NCBI GenBank assembly: GCA_018401735.1 | Contig: JAGYKI010000011.1 | Location: forward strand, 36,941-100,940 | DNA length: 64,000 nt | Reading direction: 5' to 3' | From: Schleiferiaceae bacterium | Lineage (GTDB): Bacteria > Bacteroidota > Bacteroidia > Flavobacteriales > Schleiferiaceae | Part shown: piece by piece, positions 7,692-16,080 of the stretch | Numbering within the stretch: position 1 is the stretch's first letter | Layout: the number at the start of each line of letters is the position of its first letter | The notes under the pieces: model-generated | The model's database searches: none | The model's input: the letters and a program-made list of their open reading frames with translations, nothing else | Told to the model about the DNA's origin: nothing | Program-made: the position numbers and the translations under genes

Positions 7692-10211
7692 ATGAACGAT
7701 TGGTTAATGTATTTGGTTCCTGCCCTAGGATTGGTAGGAATCTTAGTTATGCTAATGAAATCTGCTTGGGTTACTAAACAAGCAGCAGGCGATAAAAAGA
7801 TGACGGAGTTGGCAGGTTACATTGCGGACGGAGCGATGTCTTTTTTAAAGGCCGAATGGAAAGTAATGAGCTACTTTGTAGTAATAGCTGCCATTTTGTT
7901 AGGATACTCAGGAACCTTAGTAGAGCACTCTAGTCCCATTATCGCCATTGCCTTTGTTATTGGTGCTGTGCTTTCTGCTTTGGCAGGATATATCGGGATG
8001 CGCATCGCTACAAAATCTAATGTTCGTACTACCGAGGCTGCCCGTACTAGTTTAGTTCAAGCTTTAAAAGTTTCTTTTACCGGTGGGTCTGTAATGGGTC
8101 TTGGTGTAGCGGGATTAGCCGTTCTAGGTTTAGGATCTTTATTTATAGTTTTCTACAACTACTTTGTACCAGAAGGGGCTGCTATTAATGGCCCAGAAAT
8201 GAAAACAGCTATCGAAGTATTGGCGGGTTTCTCCCTAGGTGCGGAGTCTATAGCTCTTTTTGCTCGCGTAGGAGGTGGTATTTATACTAAAGCAGCGGAT
8301 GTAGGTGCCGATTTAGTAGGTAAAGTAGAAGCGGGAATTCCCGAAGATGATATTCGAAACCCAGCTACTATTGCCGATAACGTAGGTGATAACGTGGGTG
8401 ATGTGGCTGGTATGGGTGCGGACCTTTTTGGGTCGTATGTGGCCACAATTTTAGCTACCATGGTATTAGGTCAAGAAATTGACAGTGCGGACAATTTTGG
8501 CGGAATGGCCCCCATTTTATTACCCATGGTAATTGCGGGTTTAGGTCTTATCTTCTCTATTATTTCTATGGCTTTCGTGCGCATTAGCAACGAAAACAGC
8601 TCAGTTCAAAAGGCCCTAAACATGGGTAACTGGTCTTCTATTATTTTTGTGGTTATCGCTTCCTATCCGCTTTCTCTGTGGATGTTGCCAGAATCAATGA
8701 ATTTAAGAGGCTACGAGTTTAGTCCTTTAGATGTGTTCCTTGCAATTTTAGTAGGATCTATCGTTGGCGCTTTAATGAGCTTGGTAACAGAGTTTTATAC
8801 TTCCATGGGCAAGAAGCCAGTAAATTCTATAGTGCAGCAAAGTTCAACGGGACACGCCACTAATATTATTGGTGGTTTAGCCATGGGTATGCAGTCTACT
8901 GTTATTCCAATTTTAATCTTAGCAGCGGGTATTATTTTCTCTTACTCTTTTGCAGGTTTATATGGGGTGGCTATTGCTGCTGCGGGTATGATGGCTACAA
9001 CAGCTATGCAATTGGCGATTGACGCTTTCGGACCGATTGCAGATAATGCGGGAGGTATTGCCGAAATGAGCGGATTACCAGAGGAAGTGCGTGGACGTAC
9101 GGATAATTTAGATGCTGTAGGTAATACTACCGCTGCAACGGGTAAAGGTTTCGCTATTGCTTCTGCCGCTTTAACCGCTTTGGCTCTTTTCGCCGCTTTC
9201 GTTGGTATTGCTGGTATTGATGCCATTGATATTTACAAAGCTCCTGTGTTAGCCATGCTATTCGTAGGAGGTATGATTCCATTTATTTTCTCTTCTTTAG
9301 CTATTTCGGCAGTAGGGCGTGCAGCAATGGCGATGGTACACGAAGTTCGTCGTCAGTTTAAAGAGATTCCAGGTATTATGGAATATAAGGCTAAGCCCGA
9401 ATACGAAAAATGTGTAGAGATTTCTACCAAAGCTTCTATCCGTGAAATGATGCTTCCAGGCGCGATTGCCTTGGTAACTCCTCTTTTGGTTGGATTTGGA
9501 TTTTTGGGTGTTTTTGAAGAAACTTCTTCTGCAGAAATGTTAGGAGGTTTATTAGCCGGTGTAACGGTTAGTGGTGTACTTATGGGTATCTTTCAAAACA
9601 ATGCCGGTGGTGCTTGGGATAACGCTAAAAAGTCTTTTGAGCAAGGTGTTATGATTGATGGCAAAATGGAATATAAAGGTTCTGAAGCGCACAAAGCATC
9701 AGTAACAGGTGATACCGTTGGTGATCCTTTTAAAGATACTTCTGGCCCTTCGATGAACATCTTAATCAAATTAATGTCTATCGTTTCTTTAGTAATCGCG
9801 CCTCATATTCACGTGGGTGATTCAAGCAGCAACGCTTATATGGATGAAGTAGTGAAAATTAGCGCCGGAGAGGTTTACGCCTATGAAGGTACTAATGCGG
9901 CTCAAGTAAAGTTTAGTAGTCCTAATAGTGAAATGACAGGGACCATTTCAGCAGAAGCTTTTAGCTATGACTTCGCTTCAGAAGATAATGTAGTTAACCT
10001 ACGGATGCAGTTAAATAGTAAACAAACTAGCACTTTGTTAAATTCACAGTTTAATAGTGTTGAAGTTAGAGCGGAGCAATTGACTTTAGGTGAAAACGGT
10101 CTCTTTAAAGGTGAAGCTTTTATTATCCTTGATGGGAATGCAATTCCTTCAATGCTAGGCATTAATATAATAAATGAAAAGAAAATTTTAGCAAGTCTTA
10201 GTATGAACTAG
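7692..10211 (+). CDS. hppA: Membrane-bound ion-translocating pyrophosphatase, K+-dependent type, with extra C-terminal domain
   Basis: This inner-membrane pump couples PPi hydrolysis to H+ or Na+ export. The PPi/Mg-binding motifs are intact: [11 protein letters not shown], then [20 protein letters not shown] near residues 216-235, and the late [10 protein letters not shown] and [17 protein letters not shown] motifs. Ala481 and Gly484 in [10 protein letters not shown] are the residues that mark K+-dependent enzymes. The Glu usually found in GADLFES is Gly247, while Glu185 appears in LGAESIALF, where Ser is common; I recall this shift from Flavobacterium-type K+-dependent H+ pumps. The conserved core ends near residue 706 (SLVIAPHIH). 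About 130 further beta-rich residues follow, probably periplasmic since M-PPase C-termini face out. Confidence 0.95.
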   Translation: MNDWLMYLVPALGLVGILVMLMKSAWVTKQAAGDKKMTELAGYIADGAMSFLKAEWKVMSYFVVIAAILLGYSGTLVEHSSPIIAIAFVIGAVLSALAGYIGMRIATKSNVRTTEAARTSLVQALKVSFTGGSVMGLGVAGLAVLGLGSLFIVFYNYFVPEGAAINGPEMKTAIEVLAGFSLGAESIALFARVGGGIYTKAADVGADLVGKVEAGIPEDDIRNPATIADNVGDNVGDVAGMGADLFGSYVATILATMVLGQEIDSADNFGGMAPILLPMVIAGLGLIFSIISMAFVRISNENSSVQKALNMGNWSSIIFVVIASYPLSLWMLPESMNLRGYEFSPLDVFLAILVGSIVGALMSLVTEFYTSMGKKPVNSIVQQSSTGHATNIIGGLAMGMQSTVIPILILAAGIIFSYSFAGLYGVAIAAAGMMATTAMQLAIDAFGPIADNAGGIAEMSGLPEEVRGRTDNLDAVGNTTAATGKGFAIASAALTALALFAAFVGIAGIDAIDIYKAPVLAMLFVGGMIPFIFSSLAISAVGRAAMAMVHEVRRQFKEIPGIMEYKAKPEYEKCVEISTKASIREMMLPGAIALVTPLLVGFGFLGVFEETSSAEMLGGLLAGVTVSGVLMGIFQNNAGGAWDNAKKSFEQGVMIDGKMEYKGSEAHKASVTGDTVGDPFKDTSGPSMNILIKLMSIVSLVIAPHIHVGDSSSNAYMDEVVKISAGEVYAYEGTNAAQVKFSSPNSEMTGTISAEAFSYDFASEDNVVNLRMQLNSKQTSTLLNSQFNSVEVRAEQLTLGENGLFKGEAFIILDGNAIPSMLGINIINEKKILASLSMN

Positions 10212-10236
10212 GAATGGTTAAAATAAATTAGTATCC

Positions 10237-10269
10237 AGAGGCCGTCTAGTATAGATGGCCTCTTTTTTT
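10237..10269 (+). terminator. Terminator of hppA
   Basis: Twelve-pair stem AGAGGCCGTCTA / TAGATGGCCTCT (one G-T pair), loop GTA, followed by seven T. It starts 25 bases after the hppA stop. Confidence 0.9.
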
Positions 10270-10625
10270 GGTCCATGTCCATGGTTCCGCAAAGCTTCGT
10301 CTATAGCAAAACAGGGTAATTTTTTTTCACTGCGGTAGATGCGGTCTAATAAAAGTCCTCGATTTTAAATTTCGCTTCTTCCTCAACTCTCAATCAATTA
10401 TTTATAAGAGCTCTAAAGCCGAATTTCAAGACTAATTTTAGGGTAAGGGACCCGCAGAGCCCGCGGCAGGGATTGTAGTGTAAAGCCCGCAGCCTTAATG
10501 CCCCAGCGCAATGCTGTGGCAGGCGACCAAAGGAAGCCTAGCGGCAGTATATGCAGCTGGGCGTATTAGGGCGAGGACTTGGAGCAAAAAGCCCGGTTGC
10601 CGCCCAAATAAAAAAAATCAGATTT
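10270..10625. other. Gene-free segment with a GC-rich block
   Basis: No gene is seen here. The first 170 bases are A/T-rich and featureless. From about 10440 to 10606 the composition jumps to roughly 55-60 percent GC with recurring GCCCGC, GGCAG and AGCCCGG words and short potential hairpins. It ends just before the stop of the deoxynucleoside kinase gene. It resembles the GC-rich intergenic repeats I know from other Flavobacteria, but there is only one copy here, so the family claim is untested. Confidence 0.4.
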
Positions 10626-11240
10626 TTAAAATAAGCCGTTAAGCTCGGCGTCGATATTATTGATGATTTTACCTAAATCTTCTGGGTTGTTGGCGAATTT
10701 ATTTTCGTCTACATTGATAATTAGTAAGTTACCTTTATCGTAGCCTGAAATCCACGCTTCATAGCGCTCGTTGAGGCGGCTGAGGTAATCGATGCGAATA
10801 TTGTTTTCATAATCGCGGCCGCGCTTCTGAATTTGGTCCACCAAAGTGGGAATGGAGGCACGCAAGTAGATTAGTAAATCGGGGGCTTCCACGAAGGAAT
10901 CCATAAGTTCGAAAAGCGAAAGGTAGTTTTCAAAATCACGGCTTGGCATGAGGCCCATGGCGTGTAAGTTGGGGGCGAAAATGTGGGCATCTTCGTAAAT
11001 CGTTCGATCTTGAATGATGCTTTTTCCAGTTTCACGGATTTCCTTAACCTGACGAAAACGGCTATTTAGGAAGAAGATTTGCAAGTTAAAAGACCAGCGC
11101 TGCATTTCGCGGTAAAAATCATCGAGATAGGGATTGTCTTCTACATCTTCAAAGTGGGGTGTCCACTTGTAGTGCTTTGCTAGTAAGCGTGTTAAGGTAG
11201 TTTTCCCTGAGCCAATGTTCCCTGAAATTGCAATGTGCAT
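10626..11240 (-). CDS. Deoxynucleoside kinase (dNK family), copy 1
   Basis: It phosphorylates deoxynucleosides to dNMPs for salvage. The P-loop GNIGSGKTTL is at residues 7-16. The catalytic/substrate segment SIIQDRTIYEDAHIFAPNL keeps the DR[ST] motif (DRT). The LID region IQKRGRDYENNI is near residue 140. Length 204 matches bacterial dAK/dGK-type enzymes. Substrate choice (dA, dG or dC) cannot be read from sequence alone. A TAGCTTTG box lies 21 bases upstream. A second, diverged paralogue is at 18370-18996. Confidence 0.9.
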   Translation of the reverse strand: MHIAISGNIGSGKTTLTRLLAKHYKWTPHFEDVEDNPYLDDFYREMQRWSFNLQIFFLNSRFRQVKEIRETGKSIIQDRTIYEDAHIFAPNLHAMGLMPSRDFENYLSLFELMDSFVEAPDLLIYLRASIPTLVDQIQKRGRDYENNIRIDYLSRLNERYEAWISGYDKGNLLIINVDENKFANNPEDLGKIINNIDAELNGLF

Positions 11241-11261
11241 AGTTGTTTTTTAATAAGCTCA

Positions 11262-11269
11262 CAAAGCTA
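11262..11269 (-). promoter_or_regulatory. -7 box for deoxynucleoside kinase copy 1
   Basis: The minus strand reads TAGCTTTG, a perfect TAnnTTTG, 21 bases before the ATG at 11240. No TTTG is at the expected spacing. Confidence 0.4.
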
Positions 11270-11304
11270 AGTTTTTCGGCTAAAATATCGGCTATTGTAA
11301 GGCG

Positions 11305-12105
11305 CTATTCGAGCTTATAAAGGTAGAGCATACCCGCTTTCCATAAATAAAGCGAGCGGCTGTGTAAAATGATGCGTTTGATACCGGCTTGCGGGCAGAT
11401 TAGGTTTTGTCTTTGGCCGGTATTAACTGAGATGAGGCTTAATATTCCACTTTCGCTGAGGCAGATGAGTAAGTCATTATTAAAATCGGCATCAATTAAT
11501 GTTTCGGTAAAGGGAATTTTTTTTTGGAAAGCGGCTAAAGCATCGAAAAGTAAAAATCCACTTTGAGGAAGATGGAGGATTTGGTAATTGAAGCTGCTTA
11601 ATAAGAGGGAAGGGCGACTGGAGCTAGTACTAATTTGGTTAATGGTAGGACTAAAATTCAGGAGTTTTTCGGAGTCGGGATCATAAATGCTAAGGCGATC
11701 GCTTACCTGATCGTAGATGAGTATTTGATTTTGAGTGGTATAGCTAACTAAACTAGGGTCGATAAAGCCAGCATCGAGAAGGTTTATACTGCGACTAAAA
11801 TTTAGGCGGTTATCGAGAATTTGGAGGGTATTAAAATCGGTATAATAAAGGAGCGGCTGCAAGGGGTTAATTAGCGTGAAAAAACTTATTGAGCCTAAGC
11901 GCGGATCACTGTAGCTGTAGTTTTGCTGGCCTTTTACGGGATGTTTAATAATCTCATTGCCTTTTATATAGTAGATGTTTCCAAAGGGATCTACTTTTAA
12001 ATCATCGACAGCCGGTATGACCTCGCTGCTAATTAATTTTAACTGCAAGGCTTGTCCAAATAGGGCTGAGTTGATAAATAGAAAAAGCACTAGTGCAACC
12101 CGCAT
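11305..12105 (-). CDS. Secreted protein of unknown function, probably beta-propeller-like
   Basis: I do not recognise a named family. A signal peptide MRVALVLFLFINSALFGQA (Ala-x-Ala-like end) is followed by about 245 residues rich in short beta-strand phrases such as DPFGNIYYIKGNEIIKH, LLYYTDFNTLQILDNRL and ILIYDQVSDRLSIYDP. These recur at roughly 40-residue spacing, as in propeller blades. It has no Cys pairs or catalytic motif that I can name. The start ATG overlaps the last base of the GH3-like gene's stop codon, so it is probably the second gene of that operon. Confidence 0.72.
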   Translation of the reverse strand: MRVALVLFLFINSALFGQALQLKLISSEVIPAVDDLKVDPFGNIYYIKGNEIIKHPVKGQQNYSYSDPRLGSISFFTLINPLQPLLYYTDFNTLQILDNRLNFSRSINLLDAGFIDPSLVSYTTQNQILIYDQVSDRLSIYDPDSEKLLNFSPTINQISTSSSRPSLLLSSFNYQILHLPQSGFLLFDALAAFQKKIPFTETLIDADFNNDLLICLSESGILSLISVNTGQRQNLICPQAGIKRIILHSRSLYLWKAGMLYLYKLE

Positions 12106-13619
12106 TAGTCGTTTAATTTTAAAAGTTCATCCATATGCTCTCGGCTATTACTAAGGCGCGGAACTTTGTTTTGGCCTCCTAATTTTCCTTTGGTACTAAG
12201 CCAGTGGTAAAACAGTCCTGGGCGCGCTTCCATAAGTTCGAGGCTAGTAAGGGCCAGACCTTTGTAGCGTTTGGCTTCGTAGTCGCTATTGATATTGCAA
12301 ATGGCTTTGTCTAAATCGGCAGCGAATTCTGCTTGATTAGCCGGGGCTTTACTCCACTCAATGAGCCATTGGTGCGCCCCTTTATTTTTGCCTTCCATAA
12401 AAATAGGTGCAACAGTAAAATCTAGCACTTGGCAATTATGTTTTTCACAACTCTGTTTGAGGGCTTTTTCGGCATTTTCAATGATGAGCTCTTCGCCAAA
12501 AACATTAATGAAGTGCTTGGTACGGCCGGTAATTTTAAAACGATAAGGCGAGGTATAGGTGAAGCGAATCGTATCACCAATAATATAGCGCCACAAACCG
12601 GCATTGGATGTAATAACTACGGCATAATTGGGGCCGATTTCTACTTCGCTTAAGCCTATGGTTTTAGACTGGGTTCCTTGGTATTGGTCCATCGGGATAA
12701 ACTCGAAGTAGATGCCATAATCGAGCATTAAAAGCATTTCGCTACTGTCTTTTTGGTCTTGGATGCCAAAGAAGCCTTCCGAGGCATTATAGGTTTCGAG
12801 GTAGTTAATGTCTTTGCCAATAATTTCGCGGTACTGCTCGCGGTAGGGTTCGAAGTTTACCCCACCGTGCATGTAGAGTTCCAAATTAGGCCATATTTCG
12901 GCAATGGTTTTCTTGCCACTTAATTCTAAAACTCGCTGCAGGAGTACAAGCATCCAGGAAGGAACACCTGCGAGACTGGTTACATCTTCGCGCATGGAGG
13001 TAGTTGCCATGGCAACAATTTTCGCCTCCCACTCCGTCATTAAACTAATTTTATTGTTGGGCGTACTGCGCATTTCCACCCAGAAGGGAAGGTTTTCGAT
13101 AATAATCCCAGAAACGTCACCGTAGTAGCTTTGTAATTCCTGGTTATCAAGAAAAGTACTGCCACCCATGCGAAGGTTCATCCCGTCGAAAACCATGGTT
13201 TCGGGGTTTAGATTGCAGTAAATACTCAGTAGATCTTTACCACCTTTAAAATGGCAGTCTTCTATCGCTTCCTCGCTAACGGGAATAAATTTGCTTTTAC
13301 TATTGGTGGTGCCGCTAGATTTAGCAAACCATTTCACTTCTCCTGGCCAAAAAATATTTTGTTCCCCTTGGCGGAGACGATTTACATCCGCTTCAATGTC
13401 TTCGTAAAAATGGAGGGGAACCCTTTCTTTAAAGGTGTCGATGGAAGAAATATCTTTAAAGCCGTATTTTTTACCGAACTCTGTATTGGTTGCCGTGCTT
13501 ATCAATTCTATCAATAACTCGCTCTGCACTTCATGGGGATACTTCATGAAAAGTTCTAGCTGGTGAAAGCGCTTTTTCATACGCCAACTTAAAAATGAAT
13601 TTACTAGTGCAAGCTTCAT
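12105..13619 (-). CDS. GH3 auxin-responsive promoter family protein (acyl-acid amido synthetase-like)
   Basis: GH3 proteins are adenylate-forming enzymes that, in plants, conjugate amino acids to acyl acids. The bacterial role is not established. Visible motifs are the ATP-binding FAKSSGTTNSKSKFIPVS (residues about 99-116), the central YNASEGFFGIQ, and LWRYIIGDTIRFTYTSPYRF with KITGRTKHFINVFGEEL, the adenylation hinge signature. Length 504 fits the family. It is followed directly by the secreted protein gene and is divergent from the DUF2797 gene, with 35 bases between starts. Confidence 0.88.
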   Translation of the reverse strand: MKLALVNSFLSWRMKKRFHQLELFMKYPHEVQSELLIELISTATNTEFGKKYGFKDISSIDTFKERVPLHFYEDIEADVNRLRQGEQNIFWPGEVKWFAKSSGTTNSKSKFIPVSEEAIEDCHFKGGKDLLSIYCNLNPETMVFDGMNLRMGGSTFLDNQELQSYYGDVSGIIIENLPFWVEMRSTPNNKISLMTEWEAKIVAMATTSMREDVTSLAGVPSWMLVLLQRVLELSGKKTIAEIWPNLELYMHGGVNFEPYREQYREIIGKDINYLETYNASEGFFGIQDQKDSSEMLLMLDYGIYFEFIPMDQYQGTQSKTIGLSEVEIGPNYAVVITSNAGLWRYIIGDTIRFTYTSPYRFKITGRTKHFINVFGEELIIENAEKALKQSCEKHNCQVLDFTVAPIFMEGKNKGAHQWLIEWSKAPANQAEFAADLDKAICNINSDYEAKRYKGLALTSLELMEARPGLFYHWLSTKGKLGGQNKVPRLSNSREHMDELLKLND

Positions 13620-13654
13620 AGGAACAACTAATTTAGCGATACAAATTTTAGAAT

Positions 13655-14461
13655 ATGAGATTCGAACTTAATCTGAGTAAAATGCCCGCATGGCAAGATG
13701 ATGAAAAGGTACAATATATCCTCAAGGCAGATGATGATTTTATCAGGCTTAATCAACTAATTGGTCGCCAAATTACAATAGAATTCCTTAATGAGAAACA
13801 CTGTTCTAATTGTGGAAATAAGTTTGCCGACTTGTTTCGAATGGGCTTTTGCAAGAATTGTTTTTTTACGGCACCGCAGGCGGGTGAAAGCATTATAAGG
13901 CCAGAGTTAAGCCAAGCGCATTTGGGTATTGAAGATCGCGATTTAGATTTTGAAAAATCCTACCAGCTGCAAGAGCATATTGTGTATTTGGCCAATGGTG
14001 GCGATTTAAAAGTGGGGGTAACCCGCGCCAAGCAAATGCAAAATCGTTGGATAGATCAGGGGGCATCGGAAGCGATAGTTTTGGCGCGTACCGAAAATCG
14101 CTTTCAGGCGGGTGAAATGGAAGTAGCGCTGAAAGGCTTAATGGGCGACAAAACACCTTGGCGGAAGATGCTGAAGAATGAAATTCCAACGATTGATTTG
14201 GTAAAGGAAAAGCTCAAGGTAAAGGAAAGCCTTTCGGCGGAAATGCAACAATTTTTTGCAGCGGGGGAAGATGAGGTATATCAGTTTAATTATCCCGTTG
14301 AGGAATGGCCTACCAAGATTAGCACGCTTAATTTAGACAAAGAACCTAAGGCAGAGGCGGTATTAAAAGGGATACGGGGTCAATATTTAATCTTACAAGG
14401 CGGATTAGTTTTTAATATCCGCGCCCATACTGGTTTTAGGGTTTCTTTCGCTTTCGCTTGA
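13655..14461 (+). CDS. DUF2797 domain protein with zinc-ribbon-like Cys4
   Basis: A 268-residue cytoplasmic protein. Residues about 50-70 hold CSNC and, 14 residues on, CKNC, a likely zinc ribbon. YQLQEHIVYLANGGDLKVGV then TRAKQMQNRWIDQGASEA is the DUF2797 core, a segment with a GIY-YIG-like flavour. Function is unknown; nucleic-acid binding is inference from the zinc ribbon. The 3' end overlaps the convergent flippase-like gene by 26 bases. Confidence 0.82.
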   Translation: MRFELNLSKMPAWQDDEKVQYILKADDDFIRLNQLIGRQITIEFLNEKHCSNCGNKFADLFRMGFCKNCFFTAPQAGESIIRPELSQAHLGIEDRDLDFEKSYQLQEHIVYLANGGDLKVGVTRAKQMQNRWIDQGASEAIVLARTENRFQAGEMEVALKGLMGDKTPWRKMLKNEIPTIDLVKEKLKVKESLSAEMQQFFAAGEDEVYQFNYPVEEWPTKISTLNLDKEPKAEAVLKGIRGQYLILQGGLVFNIRAHTGFRVSFAFA

Positions 14462-15401
14462 TGCGTGCTAATTCACTGCGGTTTAAACTCGCCAATCCGA
14501 TTAAGGATGGAATGGCCATATTAAAGAACCAAACTAAAGTGCTGCCGATTACAAATACTAAAGACTGATCACTAAAGAAACTAAAGAAGTAAAATGAAAG
14601 CGCTCCTTTAATTAAGAAGTCGAGTCCCGCAAAAGTTGGGGTTACTGCCGAAATAAAATAATAAAGAGGAATAGCGTAGAGGATTTCCAATTTAATACTC
14701 TCGGGTTGAAGAAAGTATAAGGAAATAAGCAGTTGCGCCGAGAAAATAAGGAAGCGAAATGAATGGATTCCAAGTAAGACGCTTTTTAATTTGGAATCCG
14801 GCTCGCCTTTGATGAGGTAGTGGGCCAAGGGATATTTAAAAAGCTGGCGCTGATGCAGAGAACTTATTATTTTCTCGAGACTGAAATAGATAACTAAGCT
14901 AAAAAGGGTAGCCATAAATGCCAGTAAAGTATAGGCCATTTGTCCAGCATTAATGAACCAAAGGCAGGCAATTAATAAGCTCACTATGGTTTTGCTAAAA
15001 AGCTTAGGGCCGTGGGTCCAAAAAGTCAGGAAAAGTGCTTTCGAGCGATGAGTTTGATCTTCTTGCACAATATAGCGACCGAGAATTTCGCCGCTGTTAA
15101 GTGGGGTGATAAAGGCTAAGCCGTAACATTTAATATTTTGCCAAATAGCTTTTTTAATACTGATGGGGCTTATCAACGCTTGAATTTTTTGCCAAGCGAT
15201 GGCATCAAAAGTGATATTTAAAAACCAGAGTAGACTAAAAAGGAAAAGACTTATTAGGCTGCGGTTAAGCTCGAGACTTAATTCGAAATCTCTAAACTGA
15301 GACTTCTCTAGCTTTAGCCACAAAAGATAACTAGCCACGAATACTAGTGTAATCTTTAAGATGCGGAAGAGCCATTTTTTACCAGATATCGATTTCTTCA
15401 C
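14436..15401 (-). CDS. Flippase-like integral membrane protein (LPG synthase TM-like)
   Basis: A 321-residue protein with about eight hydrophobic segments and very basic ends (MKKSISGKKW start, RIKRKRKKP end). The pattern ALFLTFWTHGPKLFSKTIVS plus PLYYFISAVTPTFAGLDFLI resembles the UPF0104/lysylphosphatidylglycerol synthase membrane domain, whose members move or modify lipid-linked molecules. The substrate is unknown. Its ATG lies inside the 3' end of the queuosine-transporter gene (23-base overlap), so the two are cotranscribed with sppA. Confidence 0.7.
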   Translation of the reverse strand: MKKSISGKKWLFRILKITLVFVASYLLWLKLEKSQFRDFELSLELNRSLISLFLFSLLWFLNITFDAIAWQKIQALISPISIKKAIWQNIKCYGLAFITPLNSGEILGRYIVQEDQTHRSKALFLTFWTHGPKLFSKTIVSLLIACLWFINAGQMAYTLLAFMATLFSLVIYFSLEKIISSLHQRQLFKYPLAHYLIKGEPDSKLKSVLLGIHSFRFLIFSAQLLISLYFLQPESIKLEILYAIPLYYFISAVTPTFAGLDFLIKGALSFYFFSFFSDQSLVFVIGSTLVWFFNMAIPSLIGLASLNRSELARIKRKRKKP

Positions 15402-16080
15402 TTTTTTGTAAATTGAAGTAGCGACGAATAAGGTAAATCAAAGGGTAAATTAAGAGCGTATCTGCAGCAGCGAAAAGCGCTTTAAATAGCCAACCATCTT
15501 TAACCAAGCCCCCAATAAAAGCGAAGCTTTCTACGCCAATAAATAATACTGTGGTAACTAATATAGTGTCTACCAGCTGGGAAAAAATGGTAGAAACATT
15601 GTTGCGTAGCCATAAATATTTGCCATTGGTTTTCTTCTTAATGGCGTGAAAGATACGCACATCAATAAATTGGGCTACTAGATAAGCCAGCATGGAAGCC
15701 AGAATCACTCGGCTTGAACTTTGGAAAACCTGATCAAACTGTTCGTTACTAACGGGGCTATTGCTAATGGCGGGAAAAATATGCCCTAAATAAAGAATAA
15801 GCAGAACTAAAAGCGAAGCGAATAATCCGGCGAAAACCACGCGGTTGGTGTTCTTCCGACCGTAAACTTCGGAAAGGATGTCGGTAATTAAAAAAGTTAG
15901 CGGGTAGGGAATTACGCCGGCTGAAACGATGAAGGTTTTAAAGCCGAGATTAATGCTTACAAACTTATTGGCGATTAAATTACAGGTTATTAAGGCCGCA
16001 ATAAATAAAGCAGCCAGAATCAAATACATGATTCCGGCTTCTTTACGTTTAATGGTTTCTGTTTCCGTCAACTTAATCAA
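15379..16080 (-). CDS. yhhQ: Queuosine precursor transporter (YhhQ/VUT family)
   Basis: An inner-membrane carrier for queuosine precursors (preQ0/preQ1) used in tRNA modification. VUT-family features are ITCNLIANKFVSINLGFKTF, GVIPYPLTFLITDILSEVYG, the helix VAQFIDVRIFHAIKKKTNGK, and WLRNNVSTIFSQLVDTILVT. About six membrane helices lie in 233 residues. The first possible start is a TTG at 16080, overlapping the sppA stop. TTG at 16071 or ATG at 16029 are alternatives; the ATG would leave no residues before helix 1, so an upstream TTG is preferred. Confidence 0.88.
   Translation of the reverse strand: MIKLTETETIKRKEAGIMYLILAALFIAALITCNLIANKFVSINLGFKTFIVSAGVIPYPLTFLITDILSEVYGRKNTNRVVFAGLFASLLVLLILYLGHIFPAISNSPVSNEQFDQVFQSSSRVILASMLAYLVAQFIDVRIFHAIKKKTNGKYLWLRNNVSTIFSQLVDTILVTTVLFIGVESFAFIGGLVKDGWLFKALFAAADTLLIYPLIYLIRRYFNLQKSEEIDIW

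Noticed and set aside
10597..10613. GCCGCCCAAATAAA shared with position about 33188
   Set aside because: The second site is inside a coding sequence and a match of this length is expected by chance in 64 kb.
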